Of a stretch of 64,000 bases of DNA, positions 18,679-27,267 are shown piece by piece. The position numbers were made by a program, and so were the translations under genes. Source of the stretch: Nostoc calcicola FACHB-3891 (GTDB lineage Bacteria; Cyanobacteriota; Cyanobacteriia; Cyanobacteriales; Nostocaceae); NCBI RefSeq assembly GCF_014697355.1, contig NZ_JACJRQ010000005.1, positions 124,001 to 188,000 on the forward strand, given 5' to 3'. Within the stretch, counting starts at the first letter, position 1. Each line of letters starts with the position of its first letter. The notes under the pieces are model-generated. The model did no database searches, had not been told where the DNA came from, and saw only the letters and a program-made list of their open reading frames with translations.

Positions 18679-19584
18679 TTATCTCTCTTTAATTTGCACG
18701 GCGCGATTAAACAAATTCATAATTAGAGAGATACTCAAACTGAGGATGAGATAGGTGAGCGTAATCAGTAATATTACTTCTACAGCTCTCCCTGTTAGGT
18801 TAAAAGTGGTGGAGGCGACAAAATAAATATCAGGGTAGCCGATGGCGATCGCTAAGCTGGAATTTTTCGTCAAATTAAGATATTGACTCGTCAACGGTGG
18901 AATAATTACCCGCAAGGCTTGGGGAAAAATCACCAGGCGCATTACCAACCCTGGTTTTAATCCTAGCGATCGCCCTGCTTCCCACTGTCCCTGAGGCACT
19001 GATTGAATTCCACCCCGGACTATTTCTGCAATAAACGCACCCGTGTAAAAAGTTAATCCCAACAACAAAGCTGAAAATTCTGGTGATACCGTAAACCAAG
19101 GAAGTTCTAAACCATTTTGACTAACGCCAATAAAACCCCAAAGAGATATTTTATTTTCTGTTTTCGGAAAACTGAGGAAAACAGCAAAGTACCAAAATAA
19201 TAATTGCAGCAGCAAGGGGGTATTACGGAAAATCTCCACATAAACCATAGTGATATTCCGCACTAGCCAGTTGTCAGAAAGTCGGGCAATCCCAGCGGTG
19301 ATTCCCACAATTGTCGTGAGAAAAATTCCTGCAATTGCCACCCGCAAGGAGTTAATTAACCCCACCCATAAGGCGCGGCTGTAGGTATCAGTTGGTTTGT
19401 AGCTAATCAGCGTTTCACCAATATCAAAAGAAGCTTGCTGTTTAAGAAAATCAAATCCAAACTCAATGCCCAATCGCTGCAAATTGTGGTTCAGATTTAC
19501 CCACAGTATTGTTACTACAACTACTGTTAAAAATACTGCAAAAAATTGCCCAACAATTCTCCAAAAACGATAGTCATTTGTCAT
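18679..19584 (-). CDS. natG: Amino-acid ABC transporter permease (NatG/AapQ type)
   Basis: 301 residues with a BPD_transp_1 domain: an N-terminal helix (12-30), a large periplasmic loop, then helices and the EAA loop EAGRSLGLKPGLVMRLVIFP. The typical FRNTPLLLQLLFWYF segment is present. Its start codon and first codons (MTND) lie inside tandem CATTTGT repeats (plus-strand reading), so several ATGs occur 7 bp apart in rotating frames and only 19584 is in frame. It forms the membrane channel with NatH. Confidence 0.88.
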   Translation of the reverse strand: MTNDYRFWRIVGQFFAVFLTVVVVTILWVNLNHNLQRLGIEFGFDFLKQQASFDIGETLISYKPTDTYSRALWVGLINSLRVAIAGIFLTTIVGITAGIARLSDNWLVRNITMVYVEIFRNTPLLLQLLFWYFAVFLSFPKTENKISLWGFIGVSQNGLELPWFTVSPEFSALLLGLTFYTGAFIAEIVRGGIQSVPQGQWEAGRSLGLKPGLVMRLVIFPQALRVIIPPLTSQYLNLTKNSSLAIAIGYPDIYFVASTTFNLTGRAVEVILLITLTYLILSLSISLIMNLFNRAVQIKER

Positions 19585-19589
19585 TTGTC

Positions 19590-19712
19590 ATTTGTCATTT
19601 GTAATTGGGCATGGAAAAGAGGATGGGGACACTGGGGGAAGGATAGCTCTTTCCCCTCATCTCCCTCATCTCCCTCATCTCCCTCATCCCCCTCATCTCC
19701 CCACTCCCATCT
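19590..19712. repeat. STRR block between natF and natG
   Basis: CATTTGT heptamers at the natG start (to about 19605), then CTCATCTCCCTCATCTCC tandems (about 19655-19700). Same repeat class as in the recO insert, the metalloprotease linker and the gaps near 51.3 and 56.75 kb. Confidence 0.9.
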
Positions 19713-20801
19713 CTACCGAAACGGCGGAGAATAAAGCAGTCCCTTTTTATTCCAGAGTTGATTTTGACCGCGAGCTAGATTGAGTTTTGTTTTGGGTCCG
19801 AGATTGCGATCGTAAATCTCAGCATAATTGCCGACATGCTTAATTACTCGTGCTGCAAAGTCGTTTGTTAAGCCGAGTCCTTCACCAAGGTTGCCTTCTG
19901 TCCCTAAAAAACGCTTAATATCTGGGTCATTACTAGCGGCTAACTGACCTACATTCTGGGAAGTAATGCCTAATTCTTCAGCTTTTACCAGAGAATAAAC
20001 CACCCACTTAAGGGCATCACCCAGCCTAGTGTCTCCTTTAGCAACTGCTGGCGCAAGGGGTTCTGAAGAAATGACTTCTTCAAGAATCACATTGTCTTCT
20101 GGTTTGGGCAGGGTTGTACGCCGAGAAACCAATGCCGAGCGATCGGCTGTAATGCCATCGCAGCGCCCTTGAACATAAGTACCAAAGGTAACATTCACGT
20201 CTTCAAAAACAACGGGTTTGTAAGTAATGCCCCTTTTTCGCATTTGGTCTGCTAAGTTCTGTTCGGTAGTAGTCCCAGTTTGAACGCAAATAGCTTTATT
20301 TTTCAAATCTGCCAGGGATTTAATATTGCTACTTTTGCGAACCATGATGCTTTGTCCGTCGTAAAAGACTACGGGTGCAAATTCCAGACCAACTGAAGTA
20401 TCACGACTCAAAGTCCAGGTAGTGTTACGACTGAGAACGTCTACTTCCCCAGTCTGCAAGGCCGTAAACCGCTCTTTGGTATTGAGATTGCGAAATTCTA
20501 CTGCATCTGGTTTGTCAAACAAAGCCGCTGCCATCGCTCTGCAAATATCTACGTCAATGCCGCTGTATTTACCATCAGTTCCGACAAAGCTGAACCCTGG
20601 AATTTCACCACTTACACCGCAAATTACTTGACCACGGCTTTTAATACTATCCCAACGATTTGTAGTTGCTGGTACTGGTCGATTGGCGCCTGGGCTGCTG
20701 GCTGTATTTGGTGTTTGTCCTGAGCCTCCACCACAAGCACTCATGGTCAAGATTAGGGGAGCGATCGCTACAATGAAACCTGATTTATACATAAACTTCA
20801 T
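19713..20801 (-). CDS. natF: Amino-acid ABC transporter binding lipoprotein (NatF/AapJ type)
   Basis: 362 residues from ATG 20801. Signal peptide with hydrophobic core GFIVAIAPLILTM and a lipobox-like SAC with lipidated Cys C23, then a Gly/Ser/Pro-rich linker. Then a family-3 solute-binding domain: VICGVSGEIPGFSFVGTDGK, YSGIDVDICRAMAAALF. Its role is to capture amino acids in the periplasm for NatG/NatH and the ATPase. The frame could begin 12 bp earlier at a TTG. First gene of the importer cluster, so its upstream region holds the main promoter. Confidence 0.92.
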   Translation of the reverse strand: MKFMYKSGFIVAIAPLILTMSACGGGSGQTPNTASSPGANRPVPATTNRWDSIKSRGQVICGVSGEIPGFSFVGTDGKYSGIDVDICRAMAAALFDKPDAVEFRNLNTKERFTALQTGEVDVLSRNTTWTLSRDTSVGLEFAPVVFYDGQSIMVRKSSNIKSLADLKNKAICVQTGTTTEQNLADQMRKRGITYKPVVFEDVNVTFGTYVQGRCDGITADRSALVSRRTTLPKPEDNVILEEVISSEPLAPAVAKGDTRLGDALKWVVYSLVKAEELGITSQNVGQLAASNDPDIKRFLGTEGNLGEGLGLTNDFAARVIKHVGNYAEIYDRNLGPKTKLNLARGQNQLWNKKGLLYSPPFR

Positions 20802-20813
20802 AGTTATAGACAA

Positions 20814-21321
20814 TAAAATGTATTATTCACTACATTTGTTTGAGTAAAAACAATTTGTTGCTTGTCATATAAAACTCTACCAGCCTCCAGGCTATATTTC
20901 TTCACCGTTAAAAGCAGTAGTTGAAGTTTTGACTGATTTGTTAAAAGCCTGAGATATTTTGTGGAAATTGTCTTAACTTAGCTTCAACTTCCCACTTTTA
21001 TTTAAAACTCTATCAGGATACTAGATAGCAATCTGTTTATCAAACCTGGAAGATAATATTAAAATTCTAGCGAGACCAATTCTATATTTTTCACTACCTA
21101 AGAGTTGGTAACAACCAATTCTTTCATCTTTAATTACGAACAAAAGAGCTTCATCAAATACTATTCACAGCCCAGCATCAAAATCTGTTTTTCCTATCCC
21201 CAATGCCCCATTCCCCATACCCCATTCATCCATAAGTAGCCACACTAACTCAAAACTTCTACCACTAGCAGGTTAAACTAGGTCTGGTGACAGCTGCTCC
21301 ACCATTCCTTATGAGGCTTTT
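20814..21321. other. Intergenic region between natF and YbjN-like gene
   Basis: About 500 bp of divergent upstream sequence. It holds a short CCCCATG/CCCCATA heptamer run (about 21198-21230), a class also inserted in recO. No small gene, RNA or clear NtcA-type site (GTA-N8-TAC) could be assigned. Confidence 0.4.
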
Positions 21322-21879
21322 ATGGGAGCTAACCTCAAACAGATTGCCAAGTACTTAGATAACCTTGGTTGGGACTACCGTTTTGATGATGAAGAAGACC
21401 GTATTATAACAGGTGTAGAAGCTGATAACTTAGAAGATTTTCTCATAGTTGTTCAGTTGGATGAGGACGGAAAATTTTTCCGAGTATTTGCCCCTCAAGT
21501 TCTGGCAGGAATTCAAGAGCATCCTCACAAGGCAGCCATCCTACAGACAATGCTTGCCATTTCCTGGGAAACCAAAATGTTGCAATGGGAGTACGATCCA
21601 TCCGATGGCGAAATCCGTGCCATCATCGAGTTTCCCCTGGAAGACTCAATTCTCACAGAAAGGCAATTTCACCGTTGTCTGAGTGGATTAATTCAGATTG
21701 TAGATGGTATGGCGATTCCTCGCCTGAAAGAAGTCATGGCAACAGGCCTCGATCCGGGAAATATAGAACTTGGAGAAAGACTATTACTCAGTATCCAAGA
21801 AGAAGCTCCAGGATTGCTAGATTTACTCGAAAAAGCAATGGAAGCACGAAAAAAACGAGGAAGTTTTCCCAATGAGTGA
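21322..21879 (+). CDS. YbjN-like (type III secretion chaperone-fold) protein
   Basis: 185 residues. The N-terminus IAKYLDNLGWDYRFDDEEDR, then LIVVQLDEDGKFFRVFAPQV and LAISWETKMLQWEYDPSDGE, follow the alternating beta/alpha plan of YbjN-domain proteins, which share the fold of type III secretion chaperones. In cyanobacteria this is a conserved cytosolic protein of unknown function. GAGG lies 7 bp before the ATG. Followed 77 bp later by the DUF3318 gene, same strand; co-transcription is plausible. Confidence 0.75.
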   Translation: MGANLKQIAKYLDNLGWDYRFDDEEDRIITGVEADNLEDFLIVVQLDEDGKFFRVFAPQVLAGIQEHPHKAAILQTMLAISWETKMLQWEYDPSDGEIRAIIEFPLEDSILTERQFHRCLSGLIQIVDGMAIPRLKEVMATGLDPGNIELGERLLLSIQEEAPGLLDLLEKAMEARKKRGSFPNE

Positions 21880-21956
21880 GACGGATCGTTACTGAAATAG
21901 CTATACTCCAAAGTGATACCCTCACTATATACTGAAATTTTCTGGGGCTGGATATT

Positions 21957-22601
21957 ATGACATCCTATGCAACCTCCTCTGCTAAAGCGGAAATGAGTGA
22001 ACTCCGGCGGTTGAAAGGCTTACTACCGCCAGAATTGCAGAGCTGGGTCACGGTAGAAGGCACAACTGAGGTCAATCCACCCCTGATCCGCTGCGAAGAA
22101 ATTGGTAAAGACCAGGTAGAAATTCAAATTGACTTGGTGAAATGGGATGCCCTCGCAATGGATCAGCGTAATCTGCTGTTCTGGCATGAAGTTGCTCGCG
22201 TTCAAAATGACACAATTCCCAAAGATGGTTGGGAAATGGCAGCACTAGCCATCGGTTTAGGTGGTGCTGTCGGTGAATTATGGGTACAAGATGGATTGCT
22301 TTTGGTGTTAGCTTTGGCACTGTGTGGTGTGTCAGGCTGGCGATTATATCAAAAGAATAATGGGGAAAAGCAGCAAAGAGAACTGCTCAATGCTGATGAA
22401 AAAGCGATCGCCTTGGCAACTCGTTTTGGCTATACCCTCCCCAACGCCTACAAGAGTCTTGGTAGCGCCTTAAAAACCCTGATTGACAACACTCCTAGCA
22501 AGCGTCAACGATCGAAATACGAAGCAAGGCTCTCTGCCCTTAAACGCAGCGCTAATAAAGCAAAAGCTAAATCTAAAACGATGGACGAAGGCGCACTGTA
22601 G
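21957..22601 (+). CDS. DUF3318 family protein
   Basis: 214 residues. ELRRLKGLLPPELQSWVTVE and the WHEVARVQNDTIPKDGWEMA segment are characteristic of DUF3318, a cyanobacteria-restricted family. Residues 95-125 (ALAIGLGGAVGELWVQDGLL to ALCGVSGWRLYQ) form one or two membrane helices; the C-terminus is very basic. The WHEVAR motif vaguely resembles the HExxH region of zinc proteases but lacks the second His. Function unknown. Confidence 0.85.
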   Translation: MTSYATSSAKAEMSELRRLKGLLPPELQSWVTVEGTTEVNPPLIRCEEIGKDQVEIQIDLVKWDALAMDQRNLLFWHEVARVQNDTIPKDGWEMAALAIGLGGAVGELWVQDGLLLVLALALCGVSGWRLYQKNNGEKQQRELLNADEKAIALATRFGYTLPNAYKSLGSALKTLIDNTPSKRQRSKYEARLSALKRSANKAKAKSKTMDEGAL

Positions 22602-22616
22602 GAACCAGAAAGTAGG

Positions 22617-22641
22617 TTGGGTGGGCGATACCCACCCCCAA
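22617..22641 (+). terminator. Probable terminator after DUF3318 gene
   Basis: GTGGG-CGATA-CCCAC hairpin extended by TTGG/CCAA, 16 bp after the stop codon. No T-run follows, so termination strength is uncertain. Confidence 0.45.
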
Positions 22642-22841
22642 AATATCTTAATAATTGACCGTGCTAACTTCAGATTCTTGCAAGGTGCTTTTTGATAGCT
22701 AGCAACTTTATCGAGCAACAAAAGCTTAATAAAAATTCATATATTGATTTCATTAACAAAAATTAATATAAATTTATATTTCTCTTAACGATATCTTTAG
22801 TAAGACTTACCTTTTATATAGCCAAATATAAACAGGCTATT

Positions 22842-23639
22842 TTACAGTTGGTTGAGCATTTTATGTGTCTGGGGTATTACCCGCACTTGCTTGAGAAACT
22901 GTTTCATCAAAGCTTGCCACATCAAAACTCTATCGGGCGCAGGGGCAAGCGCAGGTATTGGAGAAAATTGTTCAGACTCTATCAAAGGCGTAACAGGCTG
23001 TAAAAATACTGGTATATCTGGACTCACATCTGCCACCAGCAGAGCTGAACGTTCCAACTCAGCAGGATCTGTGTTTTGAGACACAATTATCTTGACAAAA
23101 ACATTTAAATATGAATCACGACATAATTGGAGAAATTTAGCATGTTCTTGCCAATGACTTTCGCCGCTGACACTGGGCAACTTGAAATCCATCCCCACGG
23201 AGTCTAAGTAGGGGAGAATCATCGCCAGTTGTTCTGGGCGGTGTCCGCCAGTTTCTAAGTATATGGGTAGACCAGTTATGGCTCGCACTTCGGGTAGAAA
23301 CTGCGTTAAAAATTGGGCATGAAGAAGTGGTTCGCCCCCCGTTAAGCTAATGCTATCGTGTAGAGAAGGTAGATTTTGTCTTTGAACCCATTCTATTAAT
23401 ATGGGTAATGGGACGGGATTAGAGTAAATTTCAAAGTCGCGTAATCCAGGCGATCGCTCTATCCGGCAATTAAGAGGTGCATTCCAAGTGTGGGCGCTAT
23501 CACAAAAATGACAGCGCAAATCACACAAAGCAAAACGAATAAAAATCTGACGTGTTCCTACATTGAGTCCTTCGCCTTGAATGGCAGAGAAGACCTCAAC
23601 TAGGCGTGCGGTGGATGTAACCGTAGTTTTAGCAATCAT
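22842..23639 (-). CDS. queE: 7-carboxy-7-deazaguanine synthase QueE
   Basis: Radical-SAM enzyme that converts 6-carboxytetrahydropterin to 7-carboxy-7-deazaguanine in queuosine biosynthesis. 265 residues. VEVFSAIQGEGLNVGTRQIF is the QueE N-terminal signature and the radical-SAM cysteines are C39-x3-C43-x2-C46 (CDLRCHFC), the CxxxCxxC form. SLTGGEPLLH is the SAM-binding GGEP motif. Other queuosine genes are not adjacent. Confidence 0.93.
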   Translation of the reverse strand: MIAKTTVTSTARLVEVFSAIQGEGLNVGTRQIFIRFALCDLRCHFCDSAHTWNAPLNCRIERSPGLRDFEIYSNPVPLPILIEWVQRQNLPSLHDSISLTGGEPLLHAQFLTQFLPEVRAITGLPIYLETGGHRPEQLAMILPYLDSVGMDFKLPSVSGESHWQEHAKFLQLCRDSYLNVFVKIIVSQNTDPAELERSALLVADVSPDIPVFLQPVTPLIESEQFSPIPALAPAPDRVLMWQALMKQFLKQVRVIPQTHKMLNQL

Positions 23640-23821
23640 TTGATCGGAGTAACGGGATCGCGTTGCGTCGGCACAACAGCAAGAATATTTTTTAGCTTCT
23701 TGTTCTATTGTGAATCGTCGCTGGCGATTTCTAATCTGAGAAACAGCAAATAATAATTAGTCCTAATTACACTTAAGTAATTTTCAAAGGACAAAATAAT
23801 GTTTGGCAGATCACATTATAC

Positions 23822-24871
23822 ATGGCAACGAAAGTGCAGAGCTTCATGACTAGCCAACCGACAGAGGTCGATTTTCCAGTTCATTCCCTAAACGACACGG
23901 TTATAGTGCAGGTGCCGACACGGTTGAGCGTGCTGGAGGCTTTGGCCTTTAAGCAAACCTGCCAAAACTTAATCCAACCGAATTCATATCCCAAGCAAAT
24001 CATCATTGACTTTGACCAAACTACTTTTATGGATAGTAGTGGTTTGGGTGCCTTGGTCAGTAATTTTAAATACGCCCAAACTAAAGGGATTGCATTCAGA
24101 CTGCGGAATGTAACACCCCAGGTGATGGCAGTTTTAAAACTCACGGGATTGGATCAAGTTTTCCCCCTAGAGTCTGTAGATAATGAGTCGCCAATAGAAC
24201 AACAAGACCTAAAAGATAACCGGAGGACAACTTCCCGTCAAGTAGAGCAGTTACCCACGACTCATCCTTCCGTAGCATCTTGGATGAAACGATTCTTAGA
24301 TATTATCGGGTCAGTGGTTGGCTTATTAATTACAGGAATTTTGTCGATTCCCATTGCGATCGCTATTCAAATTAACGATCCCGGACCGATTTTCTTTAGT
24401 CAAACCCGCTGTGGTTGGATGGGAAAACGGTTTACAATTTGGAAGTTCCGCTCTATGTGTGTGGATGCGGAAGCAAAGAAATCCCAAGTCAAAAACCAAG
24501 TGCAAGGTGCCTTTTTCAAGAATGAAAATGACCCCAGAATTACCAAGGTAGGGCGTTTTTTACGGCGAACTAGTCTTGACGAACTACCCCAATTTTGGAA
24601 CGTACTCAAAGGGGAAATGAGTTTAGTTGGTACCAGACCACCCACACCCGATGAAGTCGAACGCTATGAAGTACCAGAGTGGCAACGTTTAGATGTCAAA
24701 CCCGGTATGACTGGCGAATGGCAAGTAAATGGCCGTTCTACAGTCCGTAGTTTTGAAGATGTAATTCGCCTAGATTTGCAGTATCAAAAAAATTGGAGTT
24801 TGGTTTACGATTTAAAGCTAATTTTCAAAACTATAGCGATTCTGTTTAATAGAAACAGTGGTGCTGTTTAG
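23822..24871 (+). CDS. STAS domain fused to bacterial sugar transferase
   Basis: 349 residues, two domains. Residues 25-118 are an anti-sigma-factor-antagonist-like STAS domain: LSVLEALAFKQTCQNLI, IIDFDQTTFMDSSGLGALVS, with phosphorylatable Ser S72/S73. Residues 120-150 are a linker. Residues 155-349 are an initiating undecaprenyl-phosphate sugar-1-phosphate transferase (WcaJ/RfbP C-terminal type) with one membrane helix (160-182), then KRFTIWKFRSM, TSLDELPQFWNVLKGEMSLV and GTRPPTPDEVERYEVPEWQR. Such enzymes start exopolysaccharide repeat units. The STAS part suggests partner-switch phosphorylation control, an inference. Confidence 0.9.
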   Translation: MATKVQSFMTSQPTEVDFPVHSLNDTVIVQVPTRLSVLEALAFKQTCQNLIQPNSYPKQIIIDFDQTTFMDSSGLGALVSNFKYAQTKGIAFRLRNVTPQVMAVLKLTGLDQVFPLESVDNESPIEQQDLKDNRRTTSRQVEQLPTTHPSVASWMKRFLDIIGSVVGLLITGILSIPIAIAIQINDPGPIFFSQTRCGWMGKRFTIWKFRSMCVDAEAKKSQVKNQVQGAFFKNENDPRITKVGRFLRRTSLDELPQFWNVLKGEMSLVGTRPPTPDEVERYEVPEWQRLDVKPGMTGEWQVNGRSTVRSFEDVIRLDLQYQKNWSLVYDLKLIFKTIAILFNRNSGAV

Positions 24872-24932
24872 CTAACTATCCTTATTCACAATTTTTTGCT
24901 AACTCGCAACTCTTACGAATATTATTCCACAC

Positions 24933-24962
24933 ACCCAAGCTCATTATGAGCTTGGGTAAATT
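24933..24962 (+). terminator. Intrinsic terminator after sugar transferase gene
   Basis: Perfect 11-bp stem ACCCAAGCTCA / TGAGCTTGGGT with a TTA loop (24933-24957) followed by AAATTTTT. Confidence 0.85.
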
Positions 24963-25005
24963 TTTAGTTTTACTTATTTTTAGATTTTTAAAGACAATAG
25001 GGAAA

Positions 25006-25106
25006 AATTATAGCGATTTTCATTTGAATGAGGTACACGGTATGGTAGGACAGCTTACTACCCTACGAATTGTCTATACTCCACGCAATTCTAAACCGCT
25101 ATAATT
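25006..25106. repeat. Terminal-inverted-repeat element, copy 1
   Basis: 101-bp element bounded by perfect 10-bp inverted ends AATTATAGCG (25006-25015) and CGCTATAATT (25097-25106). Its interior GATTTTCATTTGAATGAGGT and CCTACGAATTGTCT is shared with 38908-39010 and more loosely with 49586-49682. No reading frame. MITE-like. Confidence 0.75.
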
Positions 25107-25193
25107 CTCTGTTGCCTTCAGTGTAAGGTCGTAGATATTGAATCATTCAATCCAAAATCCAAAATCTAAAATTCGCTCATTCTCTGTGTGAGA

Positions 25194-26651
25194 TTATCCC
25201 ACCGCCTTCTGAACACCAACTAGTTCTACCTGCTGTGTCTCTGGCAACAAACGCTTCACGCCTTGCTTAACAAAATTTTGCAAAAAGCCAATTTGCTGAT
25301 TTTGTTGAAACACATTTTGCAAAGTTTGCCGCAACTTCTCGAAATTTAAACCAGTCCCAGAATCTACTGCTATTTCTTGCTGTTGGAAATATTCAACTAA
25401 ACTTAATCCTGCGACTCTGGTCAGATAAGCTGCACTTACTCCCTGCACTAAGCCACCAGCAACAAAGGTAACGGCATTACTTTTGAGAACAGTACTAATA
25501 GCCTTGGTAGAAAGTTCAACTAAACCGAGTTTTAGCATTAAACTTCCCATTGTTCCAGCTACGGTTTGCGCCTGTTCTAGGGAAAATTTCTGCTGATAGA
25601 TACTACCCAAATCCATAACCATCTGAGCATTAATGGCCGCAGTCGCCAAAATATCAAGGGCTGGTACTGGGTTAGCAAAGGCAGCAGCAGCAGCTATCCA
25701 CTGATATTGTTCAATAATTGGGGTGGCGCGATCGCATCTGATTCCATTCAGGCAGTTTTTCGCCTCAGCTTTCAACAACCCGGCTTTTCTCATGGTAGTT
25801 ACCCAAACTAGCCGTTGTTTTTGCTGTGCTAAAATTTCACTCAACTGCTGGGTTAACTGCTGAATATCTGGTGCTGGTTGTTCCATCCACTCTTGCACAG
25901 AACCATCAGCGTCATGCTTTCGTACTTTGACGGGGATGGGAGAAGCCGCAGTTGCAACTACATTTCCCTGCACCCGCTGTTTTAATGACAGCAAGACGCT
26001 ACCACGTTCATCGGCTAAATACTGGTCTTGTTTATTAAAAACCAGCATTGTAGCCTGATTTGCTGCTTTTAGCTGCTGTAAAGTTTGAAATTCTGAGTCT
26101 GTCAAATCACCGTTTGTCAAGAACAGCACAAAATCAGATTTTGCTACTTCTGCCAAAACAGATGCATCGGAATTCTCACCTGCTTCTCTAAAAAAAGGTG
26201 CTGTTTCTTGTAGAGAAACAAAATTTACTGCCTCTAGATTTTGCTCTAGCACTTGAATTAAAGTGCTTTTACCGACGGATTTTCCACCAGTCACAGCCAC
26301 TTTAATTTCTTGCCTGTCTAATTCCAACGACAATTGGGCAAGTTGTTCTCTGAGTGTTTCTAGTGCCTGATGGTTTTCTGCTTCTTCTGCTAGTTGGTTA
26401 ATTACAACTTCAGCAATAGAAATCGCACTTTCTACAGTAGCCCGATCTACAAGCATACTATCTAGCTGTTCTAAAGCGTCTTTCGGGCGATTTTGTTGGA
26501 ATAACCACAAACCACCGCCTACAGCTAAGGCACTCAATAAACTAAACTCACCCACCTGCATTATTGAATGATGCCAACTTTGTAACATCCACAGAGAAAA
26601 GGACAGTCCCAATCCTCCCACTAAAATTGGTCGCTGCAACTTCACAACCAT
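25194..26651 (-). CDS. DUF697 dynamin-like/GTPase membrane protein
   Basis: 485 residues. Two N-terminal hydrophobic helices (10-22, 37-51), then a GTPase domain with P-loop TGGKSVGKST (121-130), a hydrophobic strand FVLFLTNGDLTDSE (G3 region) and NKQD (G4). The C-terminal 180 residues are the DUF697 region: AAAAAFANPVPALDILATAA, with several hydrophobic helices, matching YcjF-like proteins. It resembles conserved cyanobacterial GTPases of unknown role, and membrane association is clear. The upstream ATG 26651 is acceptable. Confidence 0.8.
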   Translation of the reverse strand: MVVKLQRPILVGGLGLSFSLWMLQSWHHSIMQVGEFSLLSALAVGGGLWLFQQNRPKDALEQLDSMLVDRATVESAISIAEVVINQLAEEAENHQALETLREQLAQLSLELDRQEIKVAVTGGKSVGKSTLIQVLEQNLEAVNFVSLQETAPFFREAGENSDASVLAEVAKSDFVLFLTNGDLTDSEFQTLQQLKAANQATMLVFNKQDQYLADERGSVLLSLKQRVQGNVVATAASPIPVKVRKHDADGSVQEWMEQPAPDIQQLTQQLSEILAQQKQRLVWVTTMRKAGLLKAEAKNCLNGIRCDRATPIIEQYQWIAAAAAFANPVPALDILATAAINAQMVMDLGSIYQQKFSLEQAQTVAGTMGSLMLKLGLVELSTKAISTVLKSNAVTFVAGGLVQGVSAAYLTRVAGLSLVEYFQQQEIAVDSGTGLNFEKLRQTLQNVFQQNQQIGFLQNFVKQGVKRLLPETQQVELVGVQKAVG

Positions 26652-26693
26652 GACTCTCCGCGCCTTTTAGATGGCTATTTATTCCAGAATAGA

Positions 26694-27176
26694 TTAAAAT
26701 CCTGCTTCTTGGAATTGAACAGGCGATCGAACACAATTTTCTTTACTTACAGATACTTGTGAGATTAACTCCCAAGCATCCCTATATTGTGCGGAACGAG
26801 GTTTACGCTGTCGTTTTTCAGCCTCAACAAGGTGTACTTCGCTTCCATAACCTATGAACACATCTATGGGAAAAACATAGAACAGGTCAAGTTTTTCTAT
26901 ATATGCCAGGGCAAAATCAAAGTCTGATAGCTGATATGCTTCTCGAACCATCAGCCGCCGATTTGTTTTGGTGCGGCGATTATCTACAACGTAATTGCCA
27001 GAAGCCCGATCGAACCATGCGTATTTGACTTGGATTTTTATTACAGTTCCCTCTACATCAAATGCTAGATCGTAAGGTAACCTATCACCAAAAGGTTTTA
27101 AAACTCCCCAACCACGCTTTAAAGCATGAAGAACAGCAGCTTGTTCTGCTATGTCTCCTCTAAGCTTTGTGTCCAT
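26694..27176 (-). CDS. I-Ssp6803I-like group I intron endonuclease
   Basis: 160 residues from ATG 27176, preferred over a 12-codon longer frame. It begins MDTKLRGDIAEQAAVLHALK and contains PYDLAFDVEGTVIKIQVKYA, the PD-(D/E)XK core with E11, D36, Q49 and K51. This is the rare homing-endonuclease family whose founder is encoded inside the tRNA-fMet intron of Synechocystis. Here the gene lies 91 bp outside the tRNA-fMet 3' end, beyond the tRNA terminator, and the intron itself carries no ORF. Catalytic residues appear intact, so the protein may still be active or may have taken another role. Confidence 0.85.
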   Translation of the reverse strand: MDTKLRGDIAEQAAVLHALKRGWGVLKPFGDRLPYDLAFDVEGTVIKIQVKYAWFDRASGNYVVDNRRTKTNRRLMVREAYQLSDFDFALAYIEKLDLFYVFPIDVFIGYGSEVHLVEAEKRQRKPRSAQYRDAWELISQVSVSKENCVRSPVQFQEAGF

Positions 27177-27212
27177 TACTGAGATCAAGATGAAGTAGCT
27201 GACAATCAGCAT

Positions 27213-27256
27213 AAAACAAAACCCTGCGATCTTTTAGGAAAACAGGGTTTTGTTTT
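27213..27256 (-). terminator. Terminator of tRNA-fMet gene
   Basis: 14-bp arms AAAACAAAACCCTG (27213-27226) and CAGGGTTTTGTTTT (27243-27256). T-rich end in the minus direction, 11 bp past the encoded CCA. Confidence 0.9.
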
Positions 27257-27267
27257 ATCTTTGAATT

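Noticed and set aside
20814-21321. NtcA-binding site upstream of natF
   Set aside because: Only partial matches such as GTC...TAC were seen; none has the GTA-N8-TAC form at promoter distance.
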